From: Lachnospiraceae bacterium
Lineage (GTDB): Bacteria; Bacillota; Clostridia; Lachnospirales; Lachnospiraceae
DNA: 64,000 bases
Reading direction: 5' to 3'
Assembly (NCBI GenBank): GCA_017449075.1
Contig: JAFSKG010000011.1
Span: 1-64,000, forward strand
The notes beneath the pieces are model-generated. The model was not told the DNA's origin. It saw only the letters and a program-made list of their open reading frames with translations, and did not search any database. Of the stretch, positions 16,829 to 26,500 are shown piece by piece (position 1 is the first letter of the stretch; each line of letters starts with the position of its first letter). The translations under genes and the position numbers were made by a program.

Positions 16829-18556
16829 CTAGAATTCCAATGTTGTATGGTTCATATTTAATATATATTGATATTCATAAGATTTTGACAACTTTTTCAC
16901 TAATTCATAATTATTAGTTACAATCTCACTACGGTCTTTTACTTTATCGAAGTTTAGACGCTTGCCATCGTCAAGCATTACAAACCTTGCTCCATTTTTG
17001 AAAAAATTAATTACTATTTGAATATGTATCTCAAGTCTATTTTGTGATTTCTTTGCATACTCTACCATTTCTTCCATACATAGTGCGAGATGATTTGACA
17101 GCACCTTTGAATAATTATTATCTTCTGCATACTGATCTAAACTCTTAGATGCATTTGCAGCTTCGTCTGGTTCTACTTCAAGATACAATATGTCACTATT
17201 TTTTATTTCATTTAACTCTTCTTTCACTACAATAATAAAATAGTGTCTAAGATAAAGTAAAAGTATTGTAGATTCTACTATAAAATCTGAAAGCCACAAA
17301 TAAGGTTTACCAAACATTTTATAAAGTAAAAATGCTAATACAGGTATGATCATGTCCCCATAAAATGTATGCCTCATAGAAATTCTTGCATGTTTCCTAT
17401 CAATAAAATATGCTTCAAACAATGTATTGCATCCAAGGAATATATAGAACAAAGCATTGAACCTTAATGCAATCACTCCATACTCTGGTATTTCTTTAAC
17501 TCCGTGTATGTAATAAAACCACTCGGGATTTAACTCTACAATCAAAACCAGAAATCCTACACACACTAATATTTGTCGCACTGCAATTTTCATAGCATCC
17601 CGCATTGCAATTCTATCGCCTATACTCAAGAAAATTCCCATCAGTGGACCATTCGAATCTGCACAGCTTACTATGAAAACTGTTGCAAGACTAGTACATA
17701 AATTGCATACACCCATTATAACGCCACCATCACTACCAAAGAGATATATAACTAACTTTAACATCAAATAGCTATGTAATGCACTTGACAAAACTCCAAC
17801 AGTATAAGGAAATCCACCTACAACTATTTCTTTTACATATTGCCATTTTACTCTTGCTTGTTCTAAGTCAAGCATGTCCGTTTTCGTTTTAAAATATATT
17901 ATAGTTATGATTGCTCTAGTGGCGCATGCAACCACAGTAGCAACACCTGTTCCATATAATCCCAAATTAAAATATCTTACAAATATGATATCCAATACTA
18001 GATTAATCATAGCTTCAAGAATTGCAAGAACGAGTAGTACCTTCATTCTCCCAAATTCCTTCAAAAGTCCTGCTCCTACATCGGAAACCAATCTAAAAGG
18101 CATAGATATAAGCATAGCAGAAGCATATGTCCTTGCTAAAGCGTATAGCGCTCCATCTAATTCATATGAATGAATTATTAAATGAGCTATCGGAATTTGA
18201 ATTAATGATAAGACAAGCGCCGAAACTACAACAACAACTAGAACTGCTTTTTTACTGTGATTAATTTTTTCTCGATTGTTTTCTACCAAGGTGCCAGAAT
18301 AACCATCGGCTATTCCATTCACTATAATAGCAATGTATGCACTAAGTAATACCGATATTGGCGCAAATACATTTACAGCTGCAAGAGCATCAGGTCCCAT
18401 CAGATTACCAACTACAAGTCCGTCAACTGCCATAAGCAAAAGTGTAGACAAATTCATTATATATAAAACAGGTATATACTCAAAGTATTTCATTCTAATT
18501 AATGAATCTTTGCGCTTATATTTTTTTTCTATATTATTTTGGCTGTCATTATTCAC
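16829..18556 (-). CDS. MATE-family transporter fused to a degenerate RsbW-like ATPase domain (copy 2)
   Basis: Same plan as the gene at 11731-13455: a MATE transporter (about residues 1-450, with TLLLMAVDGLVVGNLMGPDA) plus a C-terminal RsbW-like domain (HLALCMEEMVEYAKKSQNRL ... RFVMLDDGKRLNFDKVKDRS ... VKKLSKSYEYQYILNMNHTT). The N-box again lacks its Asn (EEMVEYA) and the glycine lid is absent, so the degeneration is shared by both copies rather than being recent decay. The cytoplasmic tail may be a regulatory or partner-binding module for the transporter. It appears to be the first gene of the leftward cluster ending at 8434. Substrate unknown. Confidence 0.8.
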   Translation of the reverse strand: MNNDSQNNIEKKYKRKDSLIRMKYFEYIPVLYIMNLSTLLLMAVDGLVVGNLMGPDALAAVNVFAPISVLLSAYIAIIVNGIADGYSGTLVENNREKINHSKKAVLVVVVVSALVLSLIQIPIAHLIIHSYELDGALYALARTYASAMLISMPFRLVSDVGAGLLKEFGRMKVLLVLAILEAMINLVLDIIFVRYFNLGLYGTGVATVVACATRAIITIIYFKTKTDMLDLEQARVKWQYVKEIVVGGFPYTVGVLSSALHSYLMLKLVIYLFGSDGGVIMGVCNLCTSLATVFIVSCADSNGPLMGIFLSIGDRIAMRDAMKIAVRQILVCVGFLVLIVELNPEWFYYIHGVKEIPEYGVIALRFNALFYIFLGCNTLFEAYFIDRKHARISMRHTFYGDMIIPVLAFLLYKMFGKPYLWLSDFIVESTILLLYLRHYFIIVVKEELNEIKNSDILYLEVEPDEAANASKSLDQYAEDNNYSKVLSNHLALCMEEMVEYAKKSQNRLEIHIQIVINFFKNGARFVMLDDGKRLNFDKVKDRSEIVTNNYELVKKLSKSYEYQYILNMNHTTLEF

Positions 18557-18748
18557 ATGCTTATTATAATGATTTTTTTAGAAAAATCCAACATTTTCTT
18601 CAACTAAATATTTTGAATGTTTCCTCAAAGAACTTGATATGATAGGAATTCATCACGAACTCATATATGATGAACCCCTAAAATTATGCGGACTAGAATA
18701 ATTGGTTATACACCCCAAATCCTGCTAAAATATTATATATATCACATA

Positions 18749-18777
18749 TTGACTTATACACTATACTTTGCTAACAT
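18749..18777 (+). promoter_or_regulatory. Likely promoter of the lysine-riboswitch operon
   Basis: TTGACT, 17-nt spacer, then TAACAT as a weak -10, placing the transcript start a few bases before the aptamer. Confidence 0.5.
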
Positions 18778-18791
18778 TATTATAGTAAATA

Positions 18792-18997
18792 GATAGAGGC
18801 GCGGTGCGAATATAGGTTTTAATAAAAGAGGCATCTGAAACCGAAGGTCAAACCGCCGAATAGATACTTAAGGGCACTTAGTATCTATGGGGTTCGTGAG
18901 AATATCACGGGCACTGTCGCGAATAATCGCGGAGGGCTATCATAATTTAACACTTTTATTATCGTGTTAGTTGTGAGGCCACAACTAACTTTTTTAT
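18792..18997 (+). ncRNA. Lysine riboswitch (L-box) with terminator
   Basis: The aptamer is closed by P1 GATAG (18792-18796) and CTATC (18937-18941). It contains the conserved start AGAGGCGCGGTGCG, the CTGAAACCGAAGGTC ... CCGCCGAA block, an arm at TAGATACTTAAGG ... CTTAGTATCTA and a final GGAGGGCTATC. The expression platform has a perfect 10-bp terminator (GTTAGTTGTG/CACAACTAAC, 18966-18989) plus a T-run. A competing stem TTAACAC/GTGTTAG (18947-18970) is a candidate antiterminator. Lysine binding is expected to switch off the downstream transporter and dapA-dapB-ddh genes. Confidence 0.92.
18966..18997 (+). terminator. Riboswitch-controlled terminator
   Basis: Ten-bp perfect stem, loop AGGC, followed by seven T. 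It is part of the lysine riboswitch. Confidence 0.88.
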
Positions 18998-18999
18998 TT

Positions 19000-19064
19000 G
19001 GGCTCGTAAAACTCGCCCATACGAGGGGTGACAGAATGTAACACACGTGGCAGACATTCACCCC
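19000..19064. repeat. Degenerate palindromic repeats before the lysine transporter gene
   Basis: A GCTCG-type unit (GGGCTCGTAAAACTCGCCC) is followed by a diverged unit with GGGGTGACAGAATGT and GACATTCACCCC arms around a 14-nt insert. It lies between the riboswitch terminator and the RBS. Confidence 0.7.
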
Positions 19065-19084
19065 ACAAAATTAGGAGGATTTTT

Positions 19085-20605
19085 ATGACATTCGTAGGAA
19101 CATTTTGGGCACTTGTACCAGCACTAGTTGCTATCGTACTTGCTCTCATCACAAAAGAAGTTTATTCTTCTCTTTTCATCGGTATCGTTATCGGTGCATT
19201 ATTCTTTACTGGATTTAATCCAGTAGCAGCATTTGACCAAGTTGTAAATGGCGGCCTTATCAAAGTATTATCTGACCCTTACAATGTTGGTATTCTCATT
19301 TTCCTTGTAGTGCTTGGCGCTATGGTTTCACTTTTAAATAAAAGTGGTGGATCAAAGGCATTTGGAGAATGGGCTTCAAAAAATATAAAGTCAAAAGCTG
19401 GAGCGCTCCTTGCAACTTGGTTCTTTGGAGTTTTAATTTTTGTTGATGATTATTTCAACTGCTTAACAGTAGGAAGTGTTATGAGGCCTGTTACTGATAA
19501 GTATAAGGTTTCAAGAGCAAAACTTGCATATATAATTGATGCTACTGCTGCACCTGTTTGTATCATCGCACCTATCTCATCTTGGGCAGCCGCTGTCACA
19601 GGATTTGTAGAAGGCGAGGACGGACTTGGACTTTTTATAAAAGCAATTCCATATAACTATTATGCAATTCTCACAATGGTATTTATCATTGCTACCACTC
19701 TTCTTGGTGTAAACTTCGGCAAAATGAAGAAATGTGAAGACGCTGCTGAGAGCGGCGACTTATTCTATGGTCACCAAGTAGTAAATAGAGAAACATCATA
19801 TCACGAAGAAAAAATCTTAGGACCAGGTAAAGTTATCGACTTGGTTATCCCTATAGTTGCACTCGTTGTTCTTTGCGTAATCGGTCTTATCTATAGTGGT
19901 GGATTCTACAACCCAGAAAGTGAAAGTTTCGGAAATTTCATCGTAGCATTTTCAAATGCTGATGCATCAGTTGGTCTAGCAATGGGATCATTACTTGCTC
20001 TTATTCTTACTATTATTTACTACTTAATTAAAAGATTGTTATCATTTACTGAGACTATGAACTGCTTAACAGAAGGATTTAAGAATATGGTTCCTGCAAT
20101 TTTAATTCTCACATTTGCATGGACTCTTAAAGCAATGATAGATTCACTTGAAGCAACAACATTTATTGATAGTATAGTAAGAAGCAATGTATCAAGCATG
20201 ATTACTATCTTACCAGCAATTATTTTCTTGCTTGGTGCTGGAATATCTTTCGCAACTGGTACATCATGGGGAACTTTTGGAATCTTAATTCCTATCGTAG
20301 TATATATATTAAAGCCAATAGACCCACAACTTATGATAATCGGCATATCAGCTGCTATGGCAGGCTCAGTATTTGGAGACCACTGCTCACCAATATCTGA
20401 TACAACTATCATGTCAAGTGCTGGTGCGCAATGTGAGCACTTACTCCATGTATCAACTCAACTCGCATATGCAGCATATGTTGCTATAGTTTCATTTATA
20501 TGTTATATAATTGCTGGCGTCACAAAGAACCCTGTTGCACCACTTATCGTAGGTGTCGTTGTGTTGCTCGCAGGGCTTTTTGCTATCAAAAGTAAAAAAG
20601 TGTAA
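19085..20605 (+). CDS. lysW: NhaC-superfamily transporter, probably lysine importer (LysW type)
   Basis: A polytopic membrane protein of about twelve helices from the NhaC Na+/H+ antiporter superfamily. Visible motifs are VDDYFNCLTVGSVMRPVTDK, ATAAPVCIIAPISSWAAAVT, FATGTSWGTFGILIPIV and SVFGDHCSPISDTTIMSSAG. Members directly controlled by L-box riboswitches have been proposed to take up lysine, and this gene is the first after such a switch, ahead of dapA-dapB-ddh. I start at ATG 19085 with a strong AGGAGG; the upstream extension to 19028 runs through repeat sequence and is not coding in my view. The 506-residue length is usual. Lysine as substrate is inferred from the regulation. Confidence 0.85.
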   Translation: MTFVGTFWALVPALVAIVLALITKEVYSSLFIGIVIGALFFTGFNPVAAFDQVVNGGLIKVLSDPYNVGILIFLVVLGAMVSLLNKSGGSKAFGEWASKNIKSKAGALLATWFFGVLIFVDDYFNCLTVGSVMRPVTDKYKVSRAKLAYIIDATAAPVCIIAPISSWAAAVTGFVEGEDGLGLFIKAIPYNYYAILTMVFIIATTLLGVNFGKMKKCEDAAESGDLFYGHQVVNRETSYHEEKILGPGKVIDLVIPIVALVVLCVIGLIYSGGFYNPESESFGNFIVAFSNADASVGLAMGSLLALILTIIYYLIKRLLSFTETMNCLTEGFKNMVPAILILTFAWTLKAMIDSLEATTFIDSIVRSNVSSMITILPAIIFLLGAGISFATGTSWGTFGILIPIVVYILKPIDPQLMIIGISAAMAGSVFGDHCSPISDTTIMSSAGAQCEHLLHVSTQLAYAAYVAIVSFICYIIAGVTKNPVAPLIVGVVVLLAGLFAIKSKKV

Positions 20606-20622
20606 TATAAGGGGCTCATATA

Positions 20623-21510
20623 ATGAATAAAGAATTAATATTTAAGGGAGTCGGCACAGCCCTCATAACTCCAACAAATGAAAAAGGAATCGACTTTGAG
20701 AAGTTAGAGAAGCTCATTGACTTTCAAATTGAAAAAGGCGTTAATGCTTTGATAATTGCTGGAACCACTGGCGAAGGTTCAACCCTTGATGATAGAGAAC
20801 ACAAAGAATTGCTTTCATTTTCAAAAGAGAAAATAAATAATAGAGTCCCTATGGTAGCCGGTGTTGGATCAAATGACACTAACTATGCCTGTTCTCTCGC
20901 AAAATATGCAAGTGAAATCGGCGTAGATGGTCTTCTTGTCGTAACTCCTTACTACAATAAAGCTACTCAATATGGTTTAATTCAAAGTTACACTGCTATA
21001 GCAAAGGCATCAACTAAACCATTAATTTTATACAATGTGCCATCAAGAACTGGTGTGAATATAGAGCCTGAAACCTATTTAGAACTTTCTAAAGTTGACA
21101 ACATCGTCGGCATAAAGGAAGCAAGTGGAAATCTTTCAAAGATAATGGATACATTCAATTTAGTCAGCGACAAACTCTATATCTATTCTGGAAACGACGA
21201 CCAAATCACTCCTCTTCTTGCTATGGGAGGCCTCGGAGTAATTTCAGTTTTATCAAATATGCTTCCAAAAGAAACTGTAGAAATTTGCGACTCATTCTTT
21301 GCAGGTGACGTAAAAAAGAGTAAAGATTTACAGCTTAAGTATTTACCACTCATAAGAGCTCTTTTCTCAGAAGTAAATCCTATACCTATAAAGTCGGCGA
21401 TGGCAAAGATGGGGTACTGCGAAAACTATATGAGATTGCCACTTACTCCGATGGATAAAGTTAAGGAAGAAAAGATGTTTGGTATTATGAAGGACCTAAA
21501 AATAATATAG
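20623..21510 (+). CDS. dapA: 4-hydroxy-tetrahydrodipicolinate synthase
   Basis: It condenses pyruvate and aspartate semialdehyde in the first committed step to diaminopimelate and lysine. The (beta/alpha)8 enzyme shows GTTGEGSTLDDREHKEL, VTPYYNKATQYGL and the Schiff-base lysine (about Lys165) in GIKEASGN. At 295 residues it is complete. AAGGGG precedes the ATG. It is in the lysine-riboswitch operon, 17 nt after the transporter gene. Its TAG stop is joined directly to a palindromic repeat. Confidence 0.96.
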   Translation: MNKELIFKGVGTALITPTNEKGIDFEKLEKLIDFQIEKGVNALIIAGTTGEGSTLDDREHKELLSFSKEKINNRVPMVAGVGSNDTNYACSLAKYASEIGVDGLLVVTPYYNKATQYGLIQSYTAIAKASTKPLILYNVPSRTGVNIEPETYLELSKVDNIVGIKEASGNLSKIMDTFNLVSDKLYIYSGNDDQITPLLAMGGLGVISVLSNMLPKETVEICDSFFAGDVKKSKDLQLKYLPLIRALFSEVNPIPIKSAMAKMGYCENYMRLPLTPMDKVKEEKMFGIMKDLKII

Positions 21511-21607
21511 GGCTCGCATAGCTCGCCCGTACTGGTGTAGGGGCGAATGCAAAATCGTAGGGGCGAGTTTTACGAGCCCACCGTAGGGGCGAACGCTTGC
21601 GGAGCCC
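21508..21607. repeat. Cluster of four palindromic repeat units between dapA and dapB
   Basis: Units: TAGGGCTCGCATAGCTCGCC with GTAC, a shortened GTAGGGGCGAATGC unit, GTAGGGGCGAGTTTTACGAG with CCC, and GTAGGGGCGAACGCTTGCGG with AGCCC. The first base triplet is the dapA stop. The last unit ends 3 nt before the AAGGA of dapB. Confidence 0.9.
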
Positions 21608-21619
21608 GAAAGGATAGAA

Positions 21620-22363
21620 ATGAAAGTTTTAGTTAGCGGCTGCATGGGTCACATGGGTCAAATACTTTGCAAGATGATTTGTGACGACCCAGCACTTGAA
21701 CTTACTTGTGGTGTTGATAAAAGTTGTGAAAGTTCAAATTTCAAATGTTTCAAAAATTTTAACGATGTTAATGTGGATGTTGACATCATCGTAGATTTTT
21801 CTCATCACTCACTAACGAAAGAGATGATTGACTTTGCAACAAACAAAAATCTTCCTCTCGTCATTGCAACCACAGGTCAGACTGATGAAGAAAAGAAAAT
21901 GATAAATGATGCTGCAAATTCTATCCCTGTATTTTTTGCAGCAAACTATTCTATGGGTGTAGCAATTTTAATTGAGTCTGCTAAAAGAATCGCAAGTCAA
22001 TTTAAAAATGCTGATATAGAAATTATTGAGACTCATCATAATAGGAAGCTGGATGCGCCATCAGGAACTGCACTTAAAATTGCAGAGGGCCTAAAAGAAG
22101 TTCGTCCCGATGCAAATCTTGTGCTTGGAAGAAGCGGAAATCAAAAAAGAGACAAGAAAGATATAGGTATAAGTGCTATAAGACTTGGAAATGTGGTAGG
22201 AATACATGAGGTAATGATTTCAACCGAACACGAGTGTATAAGTATAAAACATGAGGCTTATGATAGGGGTCTCTTTGCTGAAGGTGCAATAAACGCAGTG
22301 AAATATATGAAGGGCAAAAGTAAGGGGCTATATAGCATGAATGATATGTTATCACTACAATAG
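21620..22363 (+). CDS. dapB: 4-hydroxy-tetrahydrodipicolinate reductase
   Basis: It reduces the DapA product with NAD(P)H in the diaminopimelate route. The N-terminal dinucleotide-binding loop is VSGCMGHMGQILCKMI; the catalytic segment is IIETHHNRKLDAPSGTALKI. At 247 residues it belongs to the shorter class of DapB. The start has AAAGGA in a context supplied by the repeat end (AGCCCGAAAGGATAGAA). The stop TAG abuts another repeat. It is the third gene of the riboswitch operon. Confidence 0.95.
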   Translation: MKVLVSGCMGHMGQILCKMICDDPALELTCGVDKSCESSNFKCFKNFNDVNVDVDIIVDFSHHSLTKEMIDFATNKNLPLVIATTGQTDEEKKMINDAANSIPVFFAANYSMGVAILIESAKRIASQFKNADIEIIETHHNRKLDAPSGTALKIAEGLKEVRPDANLVLGRSGNQKRDKKDIGISAIRLGNVVGIHEVMISTEHECISIKHEAYDRGLFAEGAINAVKYMKGKSKGLYSMNDMLSLQ

Positions 22364-22449
22364 GGGCTCGCATAGCTCGCCCATACAGTGAGATCAGACA
22401 AAATGTCCGCCCCTACAACATATTTTGTAGGGGCGAGTTACACGAGCCC
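22361..22449. repeat. Palindromic repeat cluster between dapB and ddh
   Basis: Three units: GGGCTCGCATAGCTCGCCC, a GACAAAATGTCCGCCCCTAC unit with a diverged left arm, and GTAGGGGCGAGTTACACGAG with CCC. It starts at the TAG stop of dapB and ends 2 nt before the AAGGA of ddh. Confidence 0.88.
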
Positions 22450-22463
22450 GGAAGGACAAAATT

Positions 22464-23441
22464 ATGAAACTTGGAATCTATGGATATGGAAATGTAGGAA
22501 AAGGCGTTGAGCTCGCCTGCTCTCAAAATAAAGATGTAGAGCTTGTAGGAATATTTACAAGAAGGGATAAATCCACAGTAACCCCTCTTTTAAATACTAA
22601 AGTGTATAATGCATCAGAAATAAAAGACTTTAAAGATAAAATTGATGTGCTTGCAATCTGTGGCGGCTCTGCTACGGAGCTTCCTACTATGACACCAGAA
22701 CTCGCAAAAGACTTTAATGTCGTTGATACTTTTGATACACATGCAAAAATCTTTGAACATTTTAATAATGTAGATAAGATTGCCAAAGAAAATAAGCATG
22801 TAGCACTCATTTCTTGTGGTTGGGACCCTGGTATGTTTTCACTCAATCGTCTCTATGCAAATGTACTTCTTCCAAATGGAAAAGACTATACATTTTGGGG
22901 TAGAGGCATAAGTCAAGGCCATAGCGATGCAATTAGAAGAATTGATGGAGTCCTTGATGCAAAACAGTATACAGTTCCTATAGAAAATGTAGTAAATAAA
23001 ATATTAAATGGCGAGACACCAGAGCTTACCACAAGGCAGAAGCATCTAAGAGAGTGTTATGTCGTAGCTAAAGAAGGTGCTGATAAAAATAAAATTGAAA
23101 ATGAAATAAAAAATATGCCAAACTATTTTGCTGATTATGATACTATTGTTAATTTCATCACACTTGATGAATTAAAAGAAAAGCACAGCGGTATGCCTCA
23201 TGCAGGATTTGTAATCAGAACTGGCACAACTGGAAAAGATAATGAGCACAAGCACACTATATCATATAATTTAAATCTTGATTCTAATCCAGAATTTACG
23301 GCACAGGCAATAGTTGCATTTTCAAGAGCATTACATAAAGAATTTAAGAGGGGAACCACGGGGTGTCTTACAGCCTTTGATATAAGACCAAGAGATTTAT
23401 ATGTCGGTGATTACAATGAATTATTAAAACACATGTTATAG
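22464..23441 (+). CDS. ddh: meso-diaminopimelate D-dehydrogenase
   Basis: This NADPH-dependent enzyme makes meso-diaminopimelate from tetrahydrodipicolinate and ammonia in one step, bypassing the acyl branches. The nucleotide-binding loop is GIYGYGNVGKGVELA. Family segments include DTFDTHAKIFEHFN, ISCGWDPGMFSLNRLY and GRGISQGHSDAIRRIDGVLD. At 325 residues it is full length. Together with DapA and DapB here and LysA at 41729 it completes the route from aspartate semialdehyde to lysine. The TAG stop is followed by a GGCTTG repeat remnant. Confidence 0.95.
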   Translation: MKLGIYGYGNVGKGVELACSQNKDVELVGIFTRRDKSTVTPLLNTKVYNASEIKDFKDKIDVLAICGGSATELPTMTPELAKDFNVVDTFDTHAKIFEHFNNVDKIAKENKHVALISCGWDPGMFSLNRLYANVLLPNGKDYTFWGRGISQGHSDAIRRIDGVLDAKQYTVPIENVVNKILNGETPELTTRQKHLRECYVVAKEGADKNKIENEIKNMPNYFADYDTIVNFITLDELKEKHSGMPHAGFVIRTGTTGKDNEHKHTISYNLNLDSNPEFTAQAIVAFSRALHKEFKRGTTGCLTAFDIRPRDLYVGDYNELLKHML

Positions 23442-23463
23442 GGCTTGTAAAACCAATTCATAT

Positions 23464-23494
23464 GAGGGACGAAAAATGTCGTCTCTCTTTTTTT
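23464..23494 (+). terminator. Terminator of the lysine operon, formed by a palindromic repeat copy
   Basis: A nine-bp stem GAGGGACGA/TCGTCTCTC (one G-U) with a 6-nt loop, followed by seven T. The stem is a GACGACA-type repeat unit. Confidence 0.82.
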
Positions 23495-23504
23495 GCAAAC
23501 AAAT

Positions 23505-23527
23505 AGGGCAGACATTATGTCCGCCCT
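23505..23527. repeat. Palindromic repeat, GCGGACA type, at the 3' end of the giant gene
   Basis: AGGGCAGAC/GTCCGCCCT arms around ATTAT with one mismatch. It lies 23 nt beyond the giant gene's stop and may form part of its 3' end. Confidence 0.75.
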
Positions 23528-23549
23528 AAAACATGTCATCCTCTACACT

Positions 23550-26500
23550 TTATGCTGCAAATAATCCCTTAAGAGTACTATATATGTTCATGCACAAACT
23601 GTAAACTGATGTTATATTATTACTACTTACTATTTCTGATGCTATCTTTGCTCCTTGCTCAAAGTCAACATTACTCAATACTTTTGTCATTTTAACAATG
23701 CTATTTGGATTTATTATACCTGCAGCATCAATTATAGGTATTGTCTCTTCTGTTTGAGTCAAACCGAATGTGCTAGATATTGCATTAGCAGCATTGCTCA
23801 AGAGTTGTAATGGCTGTACTTGTGGAACTACTGGTTGAATAGAAGATCCACCATATACCATATTCGTCAATACTGGTTCTACACCTTGGAAGTCAATTAC
23901 TGTCCATATATCTGTTGCTGGTGAATCTGATACAGGTACTCCATTATAGGCTACAAGATGTGATTGCAACTTCCTTGAATTTGTTGGTAAAGTATTTAAT
24001 GTTGTCACAGCAAGTACATATCCACTTTCTTTTGTTACATCTATTGTACTAAAGTCTAATAATATATCCTTTCCTGACATTTGTCCACTCTGACTAACAA
24101 TGAATCCTTCTGGTGTGATAGTGTTTACAAGCAAGTTAGTCGCATCATCAAATCTATAGCTATGTAATTTGTTATCAGTGTCATAGGCATTTATCCAACC
24201 ATTATTTGCAAATCTAGCAATCTGCAACTCAGTATTTATAGTTTCAAATCTCAATTTCCTAGTTCCTGATGCCATATAATACCAATATCCCACAAAGTTG
24301 CCCATTACTGACTGACCATATGTCTTTACAGACTTAACTATTCTAGTGCTATTACTATCGTAATTTCTGCACTTTTCATATATTGATCTATCAAAGCTTG
24401 GTTTATCTGGTAAAGCTAAAAGCTTAGTCTCATATACTACTCTTTCTGTGGTTGGGAATATTGCTACAAGTACTCCATCATTTCTAAAGTATCCAGTATA
24501 GCCTGTGCCTTCAAAATCTTTAAAGCCAGTCACCATATAAGCTAATTCACTTAGAGAATTATTTAAGTAATATACGTTTCCACCTTCTTCTACAAAACCT
24601 CTTTGCATTATGCCGTCATTATCAAATCTATACCACATATTTTTAGAATTTACTACTCGTTTATGCCATCCGTTTGTGAGATAGTACCTATCTCCATTTG
24701 GAGCTGACATAAATAGCTTAAATTCATTTGATGCTGGGAAGTATTCCCATGTCTCATCTGAAAGTCCCATTAAACTTGAACTTCCCGCAGACATATTTAT
24801 TGTCTTATAATCTCCAAAACTTGGTGTTGCGATTCTACCAATCTTAGAGTTTACATGCAACTTCAATATTCCTGCTCTTAAAGCACCATTGTCTTTTCCT
24901 CTTCCATCATAACCATATGGATTAACTATTATAGTGTTATTACCTGCCGGAAGCGCACCACCGACACCTCCGCCGCCTCCGCCACCGCCGCCTCCGCCAG
25001 TAGTTCCGCCACCATAGTAACTTGGACGCTTACTTGGGCTAGATGGAGGTGTTAAAATTGATTTATCAACAATAATCGCTCTTACACCAAATGTGTGATC
25101 TGGATAAGCATCTGCTATTTTTGACAAGTTAGATCCAGCTGACAACATAGTGCCTACAATACTATAGTCATCTACAAAGTTTCCTGCAAGGTCTTTTATG
25201 TATGTAACTATAACTGCATTAAGAACCTTTCCTGATGGAACCTCTATACCAAGGTTCTTTGCTGATACAGTATCATATGCAAGTAAATCTGATACCTTAA
25301 CTTGTATTTCATTTGGTGATGCTACTGATGTGCTACCATCGTCATCATCTCCAAGTATCAAATCACCAAATGATGATACAAATTCTCTTACTGCTCCCAA
25401 TAATCCTTTTGACTCTGCTGAGTAAGCTAATTCTTTTGCTTTTGCTTGTTCTTGTTTCTGTATAGCATCCTTTCTATCTTCTTGTATGAGGCTATTTATG
25501 TAATCTTCATCCAAATATCCGTTATTTTGTGGCTGCATGTTTTCTTTAACTTTCTCTGCTTCCTTCTTAGCATTATCGTTAATCTCTTGTTTTCTCTTCT
25601 CTTTTGCCGCACTTCTAAGTTCTTCTCTCTTAGCCTCTCTCGCTTCGAATGCTGCTAATTCTTCTTCATCAAGTGTGCTTACATCAACAAGCTTACCATA
25701 GACATCTATATCTTCTGTAGTGCCCTTTGGAAGTGATATTATCTCATTTCCTACAAATTCCCCATTCTCTTTCTTATACCATCCATCAAATCTTATATTG
25801 CCTTTTACATTGGTATCTAGTGCAAAATTAGATGAATCTAATACATATGATGCACTATTATCTACCTTGCTTGCACACTGTGTGAATCCTCCAGATGCTG
25901 GCTCTACAAAGTATTTAACAACATATTTAGTCTTTGGTAATTTTGCATAAAGTTCTACTACACCATTCTTGATATATTTTGATCTTGCTGTGAGCTTTGT
26001 TATTGGGCTTCCAGTACACTTCTGATTATCATACCATCCTTCAAATGTACCAAAGTTATGTGTTACTTCTTTTGGTAACTCATAGTCTTCAAATATGACA
26101 AATCGCTCATCTGACATGTCTGTAACATCATTTCTAGCAATACCCGTTATAGTACCTCCATTTAAGTGATAAACAATCATATACATAGAACTTGACCACT
26201 TAGCATAGAGAGTTGTGATGTTTTCTGGATTTCCTTCTTTTAATATAGTCACTGGTGATCCAGTATAAGTAGGGGTTGTATACCAGCCATCAAAGTACAT
26301 CATATCATATGTCTTGCCTAACCTATTAAACTTTGCTGCTAATGTCGATCTCACATTAGTAGGAAGAACTGAATCCTCAGCGAGATTAAATGTCTCTGTG
26401 AATTTTCCATCTATTGCAATTTTTCCTTCTACAGCACCCTTAGAACCTATGTTAAATGTGATAGTTGTAGTCTCTGTAGAATATTTTGCTTCGACAACTA

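Larger units (their letters stand above)
18557..19084. other. Intergenic region: divergent promoters, lysine riboswitch, repeat
   Basis: It holds the upstream region of the leftward MATE gene, including an inverted repeat TTCATCA/TGATGAA at 18649-18674 that may be an operator. It also holds the riboswitch promoter (18749-18777), the lysine riboswitch with its terminator, and a degenerate palindromic repeat just before the transporter gene. No ORF is supported. Confidence 0.6.
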
